From: Mucilaginibacter terrae
GTDB lineage: Bacteria > Bacteroidota > Bacteroidia > Sphingobacteriales > Sphingobacteriaceae
DNA length: 64,000 nt
Direction of reading: 5' to 3'
NCBI RefSeq assembly: GCF_031951985.1
Contig: NZ_JAVLVU010000001.1
Location: 2,542,001-2,606,000, forward strand
Below are positions 55,592 through 64,000 of this stretch, piece after piece. The translations under genes and the position numbers were made by a program. The notes under the pieces were generated by a model, which saw only the letters and a program-made list of their open reading frames with translations, was not told where the DNA came from and searched no databases. Position 1 is the first letter of the stretch. Every line of letters starts with the position of its first letter.

Positions 55592-55969
55592 TCAATTACA
55601 TTCAAAATTAGTCTCCACCAGCTTTCCTCCTCTAAAATAAAACTCTGCGTAACACATTTCACCTGTTGAAATAAGTTTACCCCTTTGGCATTTACTATTG
55701 AAATAATACCTTAATACCTGCTGAATTTGCGTCCTGAACTCTTCATCGGGAGCCTGAAAAAATTTTAGAAAATGCTCTTCGGTATTATACATCAGATGAT
55801 GCTTTTTAATGATTTGAAGTGCCATATCCTTTGACCGTGACAACTTGCAACCCAATGTATCATTCACCCATTGATGGTGTGATGCCGGCTTTTTTATGGC
55901 AATGCCTTTTTTATTGGAAAAATTACAGCTTATGAAAAAGATAGCAAGAAAGGCGAATGCACTTTTCAT
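55592..55969 (-). CDS. Small putative lipoprotein
   Basis: 125 residues from the ATG at 55967-55969. The signal ends at FLAIFFISCNFSNK, a lipobox. It has two cysteines late in the protein (SKCQRG, ECN) and a helical middle. Family not recognised. It begins 51 bases after the next gene's end and may be in one unit with it. Confidence 0.6.
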   Translation of the reverse strand: MKSAFAFLAIFFISCNFSNKKGIAIKKPASHHQWVNDTLGCKLSRSKDMALQIIKKHHLMYNTEEHFLKFFQAPDEEFRTQIQQVLRYYFNSKCQRGKLISTGEMCYAEFYFRGGKLVETNFECN

Positions 55970-56020
55970 ATATTTAAGCAAGATTAGTGGTTGATTATAG
56001 CATCAAGATTGTACTTAAAA

Positions 56021-56425
56021 TTATAATTGCTTTGACATTGGTAAAGCAAGTTTCGGGTCAAGATTCACCTTCTCTATTCTGAATTCTACAATATGCAACT
56101 CATTGACTAATCGTTCCAACTCACCAATTATATACTCACACGTATTAGCCGGAATTTTCATTTTACTATTCGTTAGCTGCTTGAAAATAATTGGCATTAA
56201 TTGTTTAATTGTTTTTTGTCCATCAGCATCTAAAAACAACTCCTGCGGCCAAAAATCCATGGTAATCATAGAAGGGTTGCCATCAATTTTCCCAGCAACA
56301 TATATTTCATTATGTGTTAACCAATCCCATGGGGCAGTTCTGACGAAATATTTATCCTTATTTATGTATGACTCTAAATAGGATAAATCCGGCGGAGAGT
56401 CTTTCTTGAACAAATTCTTAAACAT
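56021..56425 (-). CDS. Hypothetical protein
   Basis: 134 residues, acidic, with no signal peptide or membrane helix. It has an aromatic-rich N-terminal half (FVRTAPWDWLTHNEIYVAGK) and a helical C terminus. I do not recognise it. It lies 19 bases after the end of the gamma-glutamyltransferase gene on the same strand. Confidence 0.55.
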   Translation of the reverse strand: MFKNLFKKDSPPDLSYLESYINKDKYFVRTAPWDWLTHNEIYVAGKIDGNPSMITMDFWPQELFLDADGQKTIKQLMPIIFKQLTNSKMKIPANTCEYIIGELERLVNELHIVEFRIEKVNLDPKLALPMSKQL

Positions 56426-56444
56426 CTAATTTGATTTTATTGAC

Positions 56445-58146
56445 CTACCACCCAGCAGCCTGCCCATCCTTGCGGCTTTCACTTGCACCATGATATACTT
56501 TTTCACGCGCATCAAACCGGATGGCCTGGTAACCGCCATAACTGCCGGGTATTTGAAAACCTACCTTATGCCCCAAGCTCATGAGGCCGCGTATGGTTTC
56601 GAATGAGTAGCCTGATTCGAGGTACACCATGCCTACGCCGTCGCGTTTTTCGCCGGTGGGTTCTGATGAGCCTTGATGATCGATGCGGGGGGCGTCTCCG
56701 GCTTCCTGGGCGTTCATGCCATAGTCTATCATGTTCATCAGTATTTCGGTATGGCCGAGGGGCTGAAAGCTGCCGCCCATTACGCCAAAGCTCATCCAGG
56801 GTTTACCATCCTTGGTTACAAAAGCCGGTATAATGGTATGGAACGGGCGTTTATGCGGCGCATAGGTATTGTTTTGCCCTTCTTCAAGAGTGTACATTTG
56901 GCCGCGGTCTTGCAGCATAAAACCCAAACCATCGGGCACCATGCCTGAGCCAAAGCCCCGGTAATTGCTTTGTATGAGCGATATCATGTTGCCATCTCCA
57001 TCGGCCACGGTCATGTAAAATAGTATCGCCATCCTTAAGGGCAGGGTTACCGGCTTCGTAACTGTTTGAGGCACGGTTCATGTTAATGAGTTTGCGACGT
57101 TCGGCGGCATAATCTTTAGAAATAAGTTCCTTAACCGGAATTTTGGCAAAGGTTGGGTCGGCGTAATATTTGGCGCGGTCTTCAAAGGCCAGCTTTTTTG
57201 CTTCTAAAAACAGGTGTATACGCTCGGGACTATCAAACGGTATCTTACTAAAATCAAACCCCTCTAAAATATTGAGCATTTGCAAGGCACATATGCCTTG
57301 CCCGTTAGGCGGCAGTTCCCAAACATCATACCCACGGTAATTGGTCGATACCGGCTCAACCCAGTTGGAGGTATGGTCGGCCAGGTCTTTCATGCTCAAA
57401 AAACCACCGTTTTTTTTCATAAACTGATCGATAGTGCGCGCAATATCACCTTTATAAAAAGCATCGCGGCCGCCCTTGGCAATTTTTTCGAGCGTGTTGG
57501 CCAGTTGCGGGTTTTTAAATATTTCGCCACGTTTGGGCGCCATACCACCCGGGTTATACACATTCACTACGTTAGGGAATTGGCCGTATAAGGCCTTAAC
57601 ACGCGCCAAGGCTCCTGCTGCTTCATCGGCCACCGGGAAACCGTGGCGGGCATAGCCTATGGCAGCAGCCAAAACCTTATCAATAGGTAATTTGCCAAAC
57701 TTTTTATGCAGGGCAAACCAACCATCCACACATCCCGGAACGGAAACGGGCAACGGACCAAGTGCAGGAATAAATTGAATATTGCGCTTTTTAAACTCCT
57801 CGAGCGTTAATGAATAAGGCGACCGTCCCGAACCATTCAACCCTATTAGCTTGCCCGTTTTGGCTTCGTAAACAATGGCAAAAATATCGCCGCCTATGCC
57901 GTTTACCTGCGGTTCAACCACGCCTGAAACTGCGTTGGCTGCTATGGCTGCATCAATGGCCGAACCTCCCTGTTTTAAAATATCCAGTGCCGCCTGTGTA
58001 GCCAGCGGCTGACTGGTACAGGCCATACCATGCTGAGCCAACACCTCGCTACGGGTGGCAAAGGTTTTACCAAAAGGCCTGTCTTGAGCGCAAAGCCCAA
58101 GGGGCAAAACAAGGCTGATGAAAGCGGAGAGTAATTTTGTTTTCAT
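56445..58146 (-). pseudogene. Gamma-glutamyltransferase gene with single-base frameshift
   Basis: The upstream part starts at 58146 with a signal peptide (MKTKLLSAFISLVLPLGLCA) and runs through GGSAIDAAIAANAVSGVVEP and NGIGGDIFAIVYE to ALKDGDTI. The frame then shifts; the downstream part reads YMTVADGDGNMISLIQSNYR to the end at 56445 (FGVMGGSFQPLGH). Removing one A from the AAAA at 57017-57020 joins them as GDTIYMTVAD. The likely nucleophile Thr (57022-57024) lies right before the break. The full enzyme would be about 560 residues, self-cleaving, periplasmic and active in glutathione or gamma-glutamyl peptide use. It is one base from intact: real mutation or assembly error. Confidence 0.87.
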
Positions 58147-58202
58147 ACGCTTGATAATGAGCCTTTAAGATACTCATTTCAGCGTACAATTTGTAGTTGT
58201 AT

Positions 58203-58790
58203 TTATAATTGACCTTTTTTAAGCCTCTTTAAATCGTCGGGGGTATCAATATCAATACTGCCTTGGATAAAAGGGAGGGTTATAACGGTGCTTTGTTGCT
58301 GCATTAATAACTTTTTTGCTCCTTCGTTACCAGTTAAAGCCAACAGTTGACTAAAATGATTTTTACTAAATAATGCAGGCACGCCAATGGTATCGCTATA
58401 TCCGCAGGCAATAATATAAGAGGGAGCTGATGTTTTTAGCCCGATCAGTTGCTTAAGCAAGGCGGCATCTACAAAAGGCTGGTCGCATAACATGAGCAAG
58501 GCATCGTCAACATCGGGGTACGCGCTTAAAGCTGTTATTCCTGCTTTTATTGATGATGACATGCCGCTTTCCCAATCATCATTATAAATAATGTTGACCG
58601 GTAAATGTTCAATGGTTAGTTTGATAACTTCGGCATTAGCCCCTAATACCACGTAAACAATTGCATTGGATATCCCCAAGGCTGCATCAATACTGCGCTG
58701 CAACAGCGTTTTTTGTTCATAAATTAGTTGCTGTTTGGGTTTCCCCATTCGGGTTGATGCCCCGGCCGCAAGTATGATAATGCCGGTCAT
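58203..58790 (-). CDS. Molybdenum cofactor cytidylyltransferase-like protein
   Basis: 195 residues of the MobA-like NTP transferase fold. The nucleotide-binding motif LAAGASTRMGKPKQQL is at the N terminus and LMLCDQPFV carries the metal-binding Asp. It is probably MocA-type, joining CMP to molybdopterin for xanthine-dehydrogenase-family enzymes, or a MobA-type GMP enzyme. The start overlaps the xdhC stop by 4 bases (ATGA), so it is translationally coupled and last of the cofactor operon. Confidence 0.82.
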   Translation of the reverse strand: MTGIIILAAGASTRMGKPKQQLIYEQKTLLQRSIDAALGISNAIVYVVLGANAEVIKLTIEHLPVNIIYNDDWESGMSSSIKAGITALSAYPDVDDALLMLCDQPFVDAALLKQLIGLKTSAPSYIIACGYSDTIGVPALFSKNHFSQLLALTGNEGAKKLLMQQQSTVITLPFIQGSIDIDTPDDLKRLKKGQL

Positions 58791-59947
58791 AAATTTTCGT
58801 GGTTTACCGGCAGGGCATCCATTTCATGGACATGTATAACCGTAGTTTTGTTCCGTAACGATTTACCCTCTCGCTGCTGCAATACGGCCTGTATTTCGGA
58901 TAGTATAGATAATGAAATTTCTTCGGGTGTTTGCGCGCCAATATCTAACCCGGTCGGGCCATATATGCTTTGCAGTTGGTTGGGCGTTATGGTCATGCCT
59001 TCCTGCTGTAATTCATCTAGCATACGCTCCAATTTCTTTTTGGGACCCAGGCTGCCTACATAAGTTAATTGCAGCGGAAGCAACTGCCTGAGCATTGCCA
59101 GATCATAATTGTAATTGTGGGTCATTAACACCACTACAGTATTTTCGTCAATGCTCAATTGCGATAAGGCTTCCTGTGGTTTAGCCAGCAACATTTTTGG
59201 GGCCGAAGGAAAGCGGCCAGCTACGGCGTAATTTGCCCGGCCATCAATAATTGTTACATGCCAGCCCAGCACTGCCGCCATTTGCGCCAGCGGAATGGCA
59301 TCATTACCGGCACCAAATATCAGTAATGAAACAGCGGGTTTTAACAGCTCTACAAAAGCGGTTAGCTCATTTCCGTTGGGCGTAGTGTAAGTATGCGTGG
59401 CCGACCGGCTTGCTTTCAAAACCGCTTCGGCATCAGCTTGCAGCTGCATTGTTAACTCCGGGGTATCGTATTGAATAAAAAACTCATCACCCCTCAAAAA
59501 CAAACAGGTGCCCGGTTGCGCTGCCTTGCGGTTAGTTAACGAAAACAGGGTAACAACCACGGCATTCTGTCGCTTGCTTAAAATTTTTTTAAAAAGGTTG
59601 ATAGGTTGATGCTCATCATCAGCAAATATGGGTTCGATGAGGATATGGATAATGCCGTTGCAGCCCAGGCCAACGCCCAGCTTGGCATCGTCATCGTCGG
59701 TGGTATCATAAGTTACCAGCATGGGTTGTTGTTGTGCCATAGCCAAACGGGCTTTGCGCAGGGCATCGCCCTCTAAACAGCCGCCGCTTATGGCACCGGT
59801 AAGTTCACCATCTTCGGTAACCAGCATGCGGGCACCGGCTCTGCGGTACGATGAGCCCTCCACCTGCACCACCGTAGCCAGCGCAGTTTGCTTACCATGC
59901 TGTTGGGCAATGTCAAAAGCTTTAACAATATCTTCGAGTTCCTTCAT
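58787..59947 (-). CDS. XdhC family molybdopterin maturation protein
   Basis: 386 residues from the ATG at 59945-59947 (MKELEDIVKAFDIAQQHGKQ). The N-terminal XdhC/CoxI domain (ALATVVQVEGSSYRRAGARM, GAISGGCLEGD) is followed by a Rossmann XdhC_C domain (LLIFGAGNDAIPL, LGWHVTIIDGR, about 240-360). XdhC-type proteins bind molybdopterin and load the sulfurated cofactor into xanthine dehydrogenase. The paired MocA-like gene supports the same branch. Confidence 0.88.
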   Translation of the reverse strand: MKELEDIVKAFDIAQQHGKQTALATVVQVEGSSYRRAGARMLVTEDGELTGAISGGCLEGDALRKARLAMAQQQPMLVTYDTTDDDDAKLGVGLGCNGIIHILIEPIFADDEHQPINLFKKILSKRQNAVVVTLFSLTNRKAAQPGTCLFLRGDEFFIQYDTPELTMQLQADAEAVLKASRSATHTYTTPNGNELTAFVELLKPAVSLLIFGAGNDAIPLAQMAAVLGWHVTIIDGRANYAVAGRFPSAPKMLLAKPQEALSQLSIDENTVVVLMTHNYNYDLAMLRQLLPLQLTYVGSLGPKKKLERMLDELQQEGMTITPNQLQSIYGPTGLDIGAQTPEEISLSILSEIQAVLQQREGKSLRNKTTVIHVHEMDALPVNHENL

Positions 59948-60041
59948 TTCCTTAAATGTAAACTTAGGAAATAACCTGGAAATTATAGATTGGTTTAAGT
60001 TATTAGGAGCTATGCAGATAGCTGGGAGGTGACAAATAATA

Positions 60042-61229
60042 TCAGAACAATTGCACCTCGAAAACTCTTCCTTCGGCAAACACTTCTTCGTTGGCGGGGA
60101 GGCTTAAAAAACCGTCGGCCTTCATGAGGTTCACCATATCGCCCGAGGTTGAGGTGTCAATGGGTTGGGCTATTATTCGGCCGTTTTTGTAATTTAATTT
60201 TACCAGTAGATGGTGTGTAAGTGCCGGTTTAAATACCACAGTTTTACCCAGCTCTGCCGAAACAGATGGTATGGCAATTCCTAACGATTGGTACAGCCAC
60301 GCCTTAAAATATAATTGGTAGCAAACCCAGGTTGATACCGGGTTTCCCGGAAAACCAAACACAATTGGTCCGTTATTAAACTGGCCAAGCAACAGGGGTT
60401 TCCCCGGTTTTTGGGCTATGCTATGAAACAGCGTTTGCATGCCCAGTTGCTGCAATACCTGCGGCAAAAAATCAAACTTACCTTTTGATACCGCACCCGA
60501 AAACAACAGCACATCATATTGCTGCAGCATGGTTTTCATTTGGCTGGTCATGGCTTCGGGCTCGTCGGGCAGGTGATAGTTTGTTGCCGTAATACCCTCC
60601 TGCTGCAAGGCCGACAGCAGCATATAACTATTGGATTGCCGGATTTGATGCGATTCGGGTTGCTGCGTAACAGGCACCAACTCATCGCCGGTAGAGCATA
60701 CGGCTACGCGCGGCAGGCAGTAAACCTTTACGGTTGATAGCCCCACTGTAGCCATAGCCGCAATAATAGCGGGAGTAATTTTCACACCTGCATTTGCCAG
60801 TATTTCGCCTTTCTTTTCATCGGTGCCTTTTAAATGCACGTTTTGGTAAGGCGAAACTGAATTAAGATTTACGGTTGCAACTCCATTAGCAATATCAAGA
60901 TCTTCATACCTCACCACGGCATCGGTACCTATAGGCAGCATTGCACCAGTCATAATTTCGATGCAGTTATTATCGTCTTTAAGCTCTTTTTGCGGATGGC
61001 CTGCGGGCTGAATGTCTTCTATATTAAAACAACGGGCACCCTCTTCAAACGACTGGCTGCTGATGGCAACACCATCCATGGTAGCACGATTAAAGGGCGG
61101 AAAATCTCGGTCGGCTACAACGATTTGCGCAAGTATGCGGCCGGTAGACTGCAACAGGTCAATTTCTTCAATGGCAAAGCGTGTGGCTTGGGCTGATATG
61201 ATTTGGAGGGCTTGGGTTACGGAGATCAT
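60042..61229 (-). CDS. moeA: Molybdopterin molybdenumtransferase
   Basis: 395 residues. The substrate-binding pieces are PPFNRATMDGVAI and IEIMTGAMLPIGTDAVVRYED; the MoCF domain has STGDELV and VSKGKFDFLP. It inserts molybdate into adenylylated molybdopterin. The start overlaps the moeB stop by 4 bases. A gap of 94 bases separates it from xdhC. Confidence 0.95.
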   Translation of the reverse strand: MISVTQALQIISAQATRFAIEEIDLLQSTGRILAQIVVADRDFPPFNRATMDGVAISSQSFEEGARCFNIEDIQPAGHPQKELKDDNNCIEIMTGAMLPIGTDAVVRYEDLDIANGVATVNLNSVSPYQNVHLKGTDEKKGEILANAGVKITPAIIAAMATVGLSTVKVYCLPRVAVCSTGDELVPVTQQPESHQIRQSNSYMLLSALQQEGITATNYHLPDEPEAMTSQMKTMLQQYDVLLFSGAVSKGKFDFLPQVLQQLGMQTLFHSIAQKPGKPLLLGQFNNGPIVFGFPGNPVSTWVCYQLYFKAWLYQSLGIAIPSVSAELGKTVVFKPALTHHLLVKLNYKNGRIIAQPIDTSTSGDMVNLMKADGFLSLPANEEVFAEGRVFEVQLF

Positions 61230-62422
61230 AAAATGGCCCCTCCTAAATCCTTCTCCGCCTTAGGCGGAAGGACTTTTAAATTGTTCTTCACCAAATATTC
61301 ATCATCAAACTCATCCTGCCAGTAATCCATTCCGCCTAAAACACTATAAATTGTGGCAGTTGGATATTGCTGTTGCAGCAGTTGTGAGGTTTTGTTACTG
61401 CGTGCTCCTTTTTGGCAAAACATCACCATGGGTTTGAGCTTATCAACAATTACATTTGTTGGTTTAAACTCGGAATAAGGTATTGAAATAGCGCCTTCCA
61501 GGTGTTCTTCTTCAAACTCATCTGCCTCACGTACATCCAGCAATTGAAATTCTTTACCGGCCTCGTACCAATCGTACAGCTCATCTACCGATAACAGCGA
61601 TACCGTTTTGCACACAACAGCCTCGTAACTGGTTTGCAGGGTAGTTATTTGTTTGTTTTCGGGCTTTGTTTTCAGCTTCATTTTATACTGACTGTCTTCC
61701 AAAAAATCAAATATTTGTAAGTAACCCGATATTGTTTTACCTATGCCCGTTATTACCTTAACCACCTGTAAAGCCTGCTGACAGCCTACGATTCCGGGAG
61801 CTACACCTAACACACCGGCCGTATTGCAATCAGGTATTTCACCCGCAACGGGCGGGGTTGGGTACAGGCAACGGTAAGTTGGTCCATCCTGGTAATTAAA
61901 AACGCTTACATGCCCTTCGTACTGCTGCACAGCACCGTATACAAATGGTTTATTCAATATTACACAGGCATCATTTATTAAATACCGGCTGCTAAAATTG
62001 TCGGTAGAATCAACTACCATATCAAAATTGCCTATTACATTTAGCGCATTATGCACGCTAAGTAACTCATTGTATATTTTAAAGTCAACCTCGCTGTTTA
62101 GCTCACCTAATTTGGCAGCGGCGGTATATGCTTTACTTTGCCCTACTTCATTATCCGTATATAAAACCTGCCGGTGCAAGTTGCTCAGGCTAATTACATC
62201 GGCATCAATAATACCAATTGTACCCACGCCCATACCCGTTAAATATTGCAGCACAGGCACCCCTAAGCCACCTGCACCCACTACCAAAACTTTAGCCGAA
62301 GCCAATTTTTGCTGTCCCGCCAAACCAAATCCAGCCAAACCAACCTGGCGGGCGTAGCGGAGCCCCCCGGCTCCCTGAAGGGGTAGTTTTTGATTGGGCT
62401 TAGTTAAATCTCCGTTGGGCAT
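61226..62422 (-). CDS. moeB: MoeB/ThiF-type adenylyltransferase with rhodanese domain
   Basis: 398 residues. The ATP-binding fold has VLVVGAGGLGVPVLQYL and DSTDNFSSRYLIND (about 45-150); CNTAGVLG includes the position of the catalytic Cys region. A rhodanese domain (about 285-385; LLDVREADEFEEEHLEGA, with Cys in MFCQKGARSNK) follows. It activates the MoaD C terminus and may also donate sulfur. Repeat-derived sequence forms both the N-terminal linker (KLPLQGAGGLR) and the last 16 residues (VLPPKAEKDLGGAIL). Confidence 0.9.
   Translation of the reverse strand: MPNGDLTKPNQKLPLQGAGGLRYARQVGLAGFGLAGQQKLASAKVLVVGAGGLGVPVLQYLTGMGVGTIGIIDADVISLSNLHRQVLYTDNEVGQSKAYTAAAKLGELNSEVDFKIYNELLSVHNALNVIGNFDMVVDSTDNFSSRYLINDACVILNKPFVYGAVQQYEGHVSVFNYQDGPTYRCLYPTPPVAGEIPDCNTAGVLGVAPGIVGCQQALQVVKVITGIGKTISGYLQIFDFLEDSQYKMKLKTKPENKQITTLQTSYEAVVCKTVSLLSVDELYDWYEAGKEFQLLDVREADEFEEEHLEGAISIPYSEFKPTNVIVDKLKPMVMFCQKGARSNKTSQLLQQQYPTATIYSVLGGMDYWQDEFDDEYLVKNNLKVLPPKAEKDLGGAIL
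61235..61278. repeat. Palindromic repeat inside the end of moeB
   Basis: The flanks CCCCTCCTAAATCC and AGGACTTTTA match 14521-14557, but the centre is TCTCCGCCTTAGGCGGA instead of CCCGGGAGGG. The repeat is in frame within the moeB 3' end and borders the moeA start. Confidence 0.8.
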
Positions 62423-62460
62423 TGTCTTGACTCTTGGTTCTTGGCTATTGATTCTCTTCG

Positions 62461-63456
62461 CTATCCTCCCAACACCGACATCGACGTATTGATCTCTCCC
62501 ATACTGGCAGCTTCGGCGGCAAAGCCATCGGCTTCGCGTTTGCTTACCGCTATCAGGATTTGCTGTTCAATATCTTCTGTGGATGCGCCTTTGCGCAGTA
62601 AATCGCGCAGGTTGGTTGCAGGGAGGCCGTACAGGCAGGTGCGCAGTTCGCCGGTTGCCGATAGGCGGATACGGTTACAGGTACCGCAAAAGGTACGGCT
62701 AAACGATGGTATAATTCCAAAGCTCCCTTTGTAACCCGGTATTTTATAATTAATCGAGGTTGAACTGGTTTCGCTGATAAGTTGGCCGGCGTTAGGGTAA
62801 TGCTGATGGATATAATCATATATACGCACATGGTTCCAGTCTGACAGTACCTGCGAGCCATCGCTGCCGTTAAAGGGCATTTCCTCTAAAAAACGCACTG
62901 ACAGCGCGTTCTCTCTGGTTAGTTCGATGAAAGGAATTATATCCTGAATATTCTTATTTTCGGCTACCACGCAGTTTAGCTTCACCTCGAAACCGCTGTT
63001 GAGCAGTTTAAAGATCCCAGCGTACACACTTTCAAAATTATCGCGGCGGGTTATTTGCTCAAAGCGTTCGCGGCTTAACGAGTCGAGACTGATATTGATC
63101 TTGCGGATGCCCATTTGCAGCAACCCGGCCTGGTATTTAGCCGAAAGGGTTCCGTTGCTGGTAACAGTTATTTCATCCAAACCGTCAACTACCCGCAGCT
63201 TTTGTAAAAAGGGCATTATACCGTTGCGGATGAATGGCTCGCCACCGGTAATACGTATTTTAGAAACGCCCAGGTTGCAGAATATGGTTGATAGCTGCAA
63301 CATCTCCTCAAACGACATCAGATCTTTACGGCGCGCAAAATCGATGCCTTCTTCGGGCATACAATAGTAGCACCTAAAATTACAGCGGTCGGTTACCGAT
63401 AGCCGCAGGTAATTCAGTTGCCTGCCATATTGATCAATAAGTACGTTTTCTTTCAT
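62461..63456 (-). CDS. moaA: GTP 3',8-cyclase (radical SAM)
   Basis: 331 residues. The radical SAM motif DRCNFRCYYC (about residue 25) binds the first [4Fe-4S] cluster. FCGTCNRIRLSATGELRTCL holds the cysteines of the second. The C terminus ends in GG, as needed for activity. It starts molybdopterin synthesis from GTP. moaC, the second-step gene, is not in the window. moaA lies 8 bases after moaE. Confidence 0.97.
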   Translation of the reverse strand: MKENVLIDQYGRQLNYLRLSVTDRCNFRCYYCMPEEGIDFARRKDLMSFEEMLQLSTIFCNLGVSKIRITGGEPFIRNGIMPFLQKLRVVDGLDEITVTSNGTLSAKYQAGLLQMGIRKINISLDSLSRERFEQITRRDNFESVYAGIFKLLNSGFEVKLNCVVAENKNIQDIIPFIELTRENALSVRFLEEMPFNGSDGSQVLSDWNHVRIYDYIHQHYPNAGQLISETSSTSINYKIPGYKGSFGIIPSFSRTFCGTCNRIRLSATGELRTCLYGLPATNLRDLLRKGASTEDIEQQILIAVSKREADGFAAEAASMGEINTSMSVLGG

Positions 63457-63464
63457 TTATTTGC

Positions 63465-63875
63465 TTACGGATGCGCATTCACCCAAACGCTGTTATCTTC
63501 AAAATATTCCTTTTTCCATATGGGCACCGTTTTTTTCAACTCGTCTATCAAAAAACGACAAGCCTCAAACGAGGCATCTCTGTGTGCCGACGATACGCCT
63601 ACCACCACTACCGGTGTACCCGGCTCTTTAGCACCTACCGCATGTATTACCGCAACTTTAGCCAAAGGCCATTTTTGCATAGCCAGGCTGGCCACATGTT
63701 CCATTTGCCTGAGTGCCATGGCATCATAGGCCTCAAAATCGAGCCTCAAAACCTCCTTGCCCTTGGTTTGATTACGTACGGTACCTACAAACAGGTTTAC
63801 CGCACCCGCATCGGGCGAGTTGAGGTGGGCATAAGCCTCATTTAAATCTATATGGTCAACTAATTTTATCAGCAT
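63465..63875 (-). CDS. moaE: Molybdopterin synthase catalytic subunit
   Basis: 136 residues, family length. It shows NLFVGTVRNQTKGKEVLRLD, the substrate Arg region, and VAVIHAVGAKEPGTPVVVVG with KKTVPIWKKE near the end, a known active Lys pair. It converts precursor Z to molybdopterin together with MoaD, whose stop codon is one base upstream. Confidence 0.95.
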   Translation of the reverse strand: MLIKLVDHIDLNEAYAHLNSPDAGAVNLFVGTVRNQTKGKEVLRLDFEAYDAMALRQMEHVASLAMQKWPLAKVAVIHAVGAKEPGTPVVVVGVSSAHRDASFEACRFLIDELKKTVPIWKKEYFEDNSVWVNAHP

Positions 63876-63876
63876 A

Positions 63877-64000
63877 TTATCCGCCGCTCACGGGTGGTAT
63901 TAAGGCAATTTCTTGTCCTGCATGTATGGCATCATCGTCCTCAGCATACTCACTATCAACAGCCACAGCCAGCGAACTTAAAGTTTGCATAGCCGGGTAT
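63877..64000 (-). CDS. moaD: Molybdopterin synthase sulfur carrier subunit, C-terminal part (partial)
   Basis: Only the last 41 codons are present; the 5' end lies beyond the window. It reads DDAIHAGQEIALIPPVSGG and stop: the beta-grasp fold ends with the required Gly-Gly that MoeB adenylylates. It sits one base from moaE in the standard order. Confidence 0.85.
   Translation of the reverse strand, partial: YPAMQTLSSLAVAVDSEYAEDDDAIHAGQEIALIPPVSGG

Overview
The window looks like a chromosomal segment of a Bacteroidota species, most likely a Mucilaginibacter- or Pedobacter-like member of the Sphingobacteriaceae. This is inferred from gene content: DUF4397 lipoproteins, a GldF-GldG fusion, GLPGLI and CarboxypepD-type outer-membrane proteins, a TonB-plug/MG2 hybrid and S9 peptidases. 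It also rests on Bacteroidota-type promoters (TTTG or TTG, about 20 bases, then TAnnTTTG) and the scarcity of Shine-Dalgarno sequences. No species assignment was possible from the sequence alone.

Layout. 1-7.6 kb: tail of a PepSY-TM protein, an MG2/plug envelope protein, radC, a DPP4-type S9 peptidase, rpsT and a decayed DUF4397 lipoprotein. 7.6-19.4 kb: zinc-dependent phospholipase C-like protein, DedA, two DUF4397 lipoproteins, dnaN, the gldFG fusion, four small beta-barrel proteins (one frameshifted), gldA, a long-chain polyprenyl diphosphate synthase and two tRNA-Ser genes. 19.4-24 kb: a Tat-exported Gfo/Idh/MocA oxidoreductase, a cold-shock protein, a GNAT-nitrilase fusion with two small genes behind it, a MITE-like element and a fragment of a tRNA-Ser 3' end. 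24-34.2 kb: a lipoprotein, then a carbohydrate cluster (DUF5107-TPR, MFS sugar porter, GH2) divergent from an AraC regulator. 34.2-41 kb: a broken lactonase, a broken small lipoprotein, a repeat-rich stretch, a prolyl oligopeptidase, a NadR-like kinase and a LytTR response regulator. 41-56.4 kb: a lipoprotein, rlmI-like methyltransferase, DUF1569 and DinB proteins, a WYL regulator, a TonB-receptor-like protein with a GLPGLI partner, an ECF sigma factor with an overlapping small gene, a GH63-like glucosidase, an aquaporin, an SDR and two small unknown genes. 56.4-64 kb: a frameshifted gamma-glutamyltransferase and a molybdenum cofactor operon (moaD-moaE-moaA-moeB-moeA-xdhC-mocA).

How genes work together. 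The moa/moe/xdhC/mocA genes form one tight operon for making and maturing molybdopterin cofactor, probably the cytosine-dinucleotide form used by xanthine-dehydrogenase-type enzymes. The GH2, sugar porter and DUF5107 genes form a catabolic unit probably switched by the divergent AraC protein. gldA and gldFG encode the ATPase and the fused permease/auxiliary subunit of the Gld ABC transporter but are separated by beta-barrel genes.

Two themes stand out. Short palindromic repeats of several families fill most intergenic gaps, and in two genes they supply the C-terminal codons. Five genes are broken by short indels or stop codons, two of them by one extra base in a four-base homopolymer, so either recent decay or residual assembly error must be considered. 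I did not see a clear unknown defence or mobile system; the best leads are the repeat families and the possible tRNA-flanked segment.
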